Assembly (NCBI GenBank): GCA_027858355.1 | Contig: JAQICW010000579.1 | Coordinates: 1-6,109, forward strand | Reading direction: 5' to 3' | Source: Desulfobacula sp. | Lineage (GTDB): Bacteria > Desulfobacterota > Desulfobacteria > Desulfobacterales > Desulfobacteraceae | Length of the DNA: 6,109 nt | In this document: in pieces, positions 6,007 through 6,109 of the stretch | Numbering within the stretch: the stretch's first letter is position 1 | Layout of the letters: each line of letters opens with the position of its first letter | Made by a program: the position numbers and the translations under genes | The notes under the pieces: model-generated | Told to the model about the DNA's origin: nothing | The model's input: the letters and a program-made list of their open reading frames with translations, nothing else | Databases searched by the model: none

Positions 6007-6109
6007 CTACATATACAATTTAAACAAAGCCTGGGTACCCTCGCTTTCCAATCCCTTTTCCTCCATTTTTTTATACAGGGATAATGCAAGATCAAGCCCC
6101 GGGGTTTTG
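6007..6109 (-). CDS. C-terminus of a 3-hydroxyisobutyrate dehydrogenase-family reductase, 5' partial
   Basis: A minus-strand frame is open from the right edge for 33 codons and ends with TAG at 6009-6007. It reads 'TPGLDLALSLYKKMEEKG', then 'LESEGTQALFKLYM'. The pattern 'PGL-x-x-A-x-x-LY ... G-x-x-x-x-GTQAL' is the usual C-terminal end of the beta-hydroxyacid dehydrogenase family (3-hydroxyisobutyrate dehydrogenase, tartronate semialdehyde reductase, glyoxylate/succinic semialdehyde reductase). These are NAD(P)-dependent cytosolic enzymes, and this part lies in the all-helical C-terminal domain. The N-terminal Rossmann domain and catalytic Lys are outside the window, so substrate and cofactor cannot be told. 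The yqaA-like gene starts 5 bases downstream, so the two are probably co-transcribed. The identification comes from recognising a short motif, so it is moderately sure. Confidence 0.65.
   Translation of the reverse strand, partial: KTPGLDLALSLYKKMEEKGLESEGTQALFKLYM

Noticed and set aside
1..6109. CRISPR arrays, tRNA or rRNA genes, insertion-sequence ends
   Set aside because: No regularly spaced repeats, tRNA-like cloverleaf or rRNA segments, transposase fragments or terminal inverted repeats were seen on reading both strands.

Overview
The window looks like ordinary chromosome from a Gram-negative (diderm) bacterium of moderate to low G+C. An MCE protein paired with a transport auxiliary lipoprotein implies an outer membrane. 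The gene mix and codon style fit a sulfate-reducing Desulfobacterota (Desulfobacter/Desulfobacula-like), but that placement is inference and no sequence here proves it.

Layout. Positions 1-1550 (+) hold the end of a lipid-transport operon: an MCE/MlaD-type substrate-binding protein whose N-terminus lies off the left edge, then a PqiC-like lipoprotein whose ATG overlaps the MCE stop by one base. Positions 1547-2084 (-) hold a two-gene toxin-antitoxin module, a ribbon-helix-helix antitoxin followed by an overlapping MazF/PemK endoribonuclease. It is preceded by a compact promoter in which an exact 11-bp tandem repeat lies over the -10 and spacer, bracketed by a 9-bp inverted repeat. The module is richer in G+C than its neighbours and converges on the lipoprotein gene with overlapping stop codons.

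Positions 2094-2255 are the antitoxin promoter region plus about 110 bases in which I see no gene and no convincing terminator. Positions 2256-4694 (-) encode PriA, the replication restart helicase, with all helicase motifs and eight zinc-binding cysteines intact. The priA-upp divergent gap carries a good sigma70-like promoter for upp. Positions 4945-5571 (+) encode uracil phosphoribosyltransferase (pyrimidine salvage). It converges on, and overlaps by 8 bp, a small YqaA-type DedA/VTT membrane protein gene (-). That gene follows by 5 bp the last 33 codons of what looks like a 3-hydroxyisobutyrate dehydrogenase-family reductase running off the right edge.

The genes form at least five separate functional units: envelope lipid transport, a toxin-antitoxin module, replication restart, uracil salvage, and a membrane protein/reductase pair. 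I found no clearly novel system. The most distinctive parts are the toxin-antitoxin operator architecture and the two convergent gene pairs with overlapping stops.
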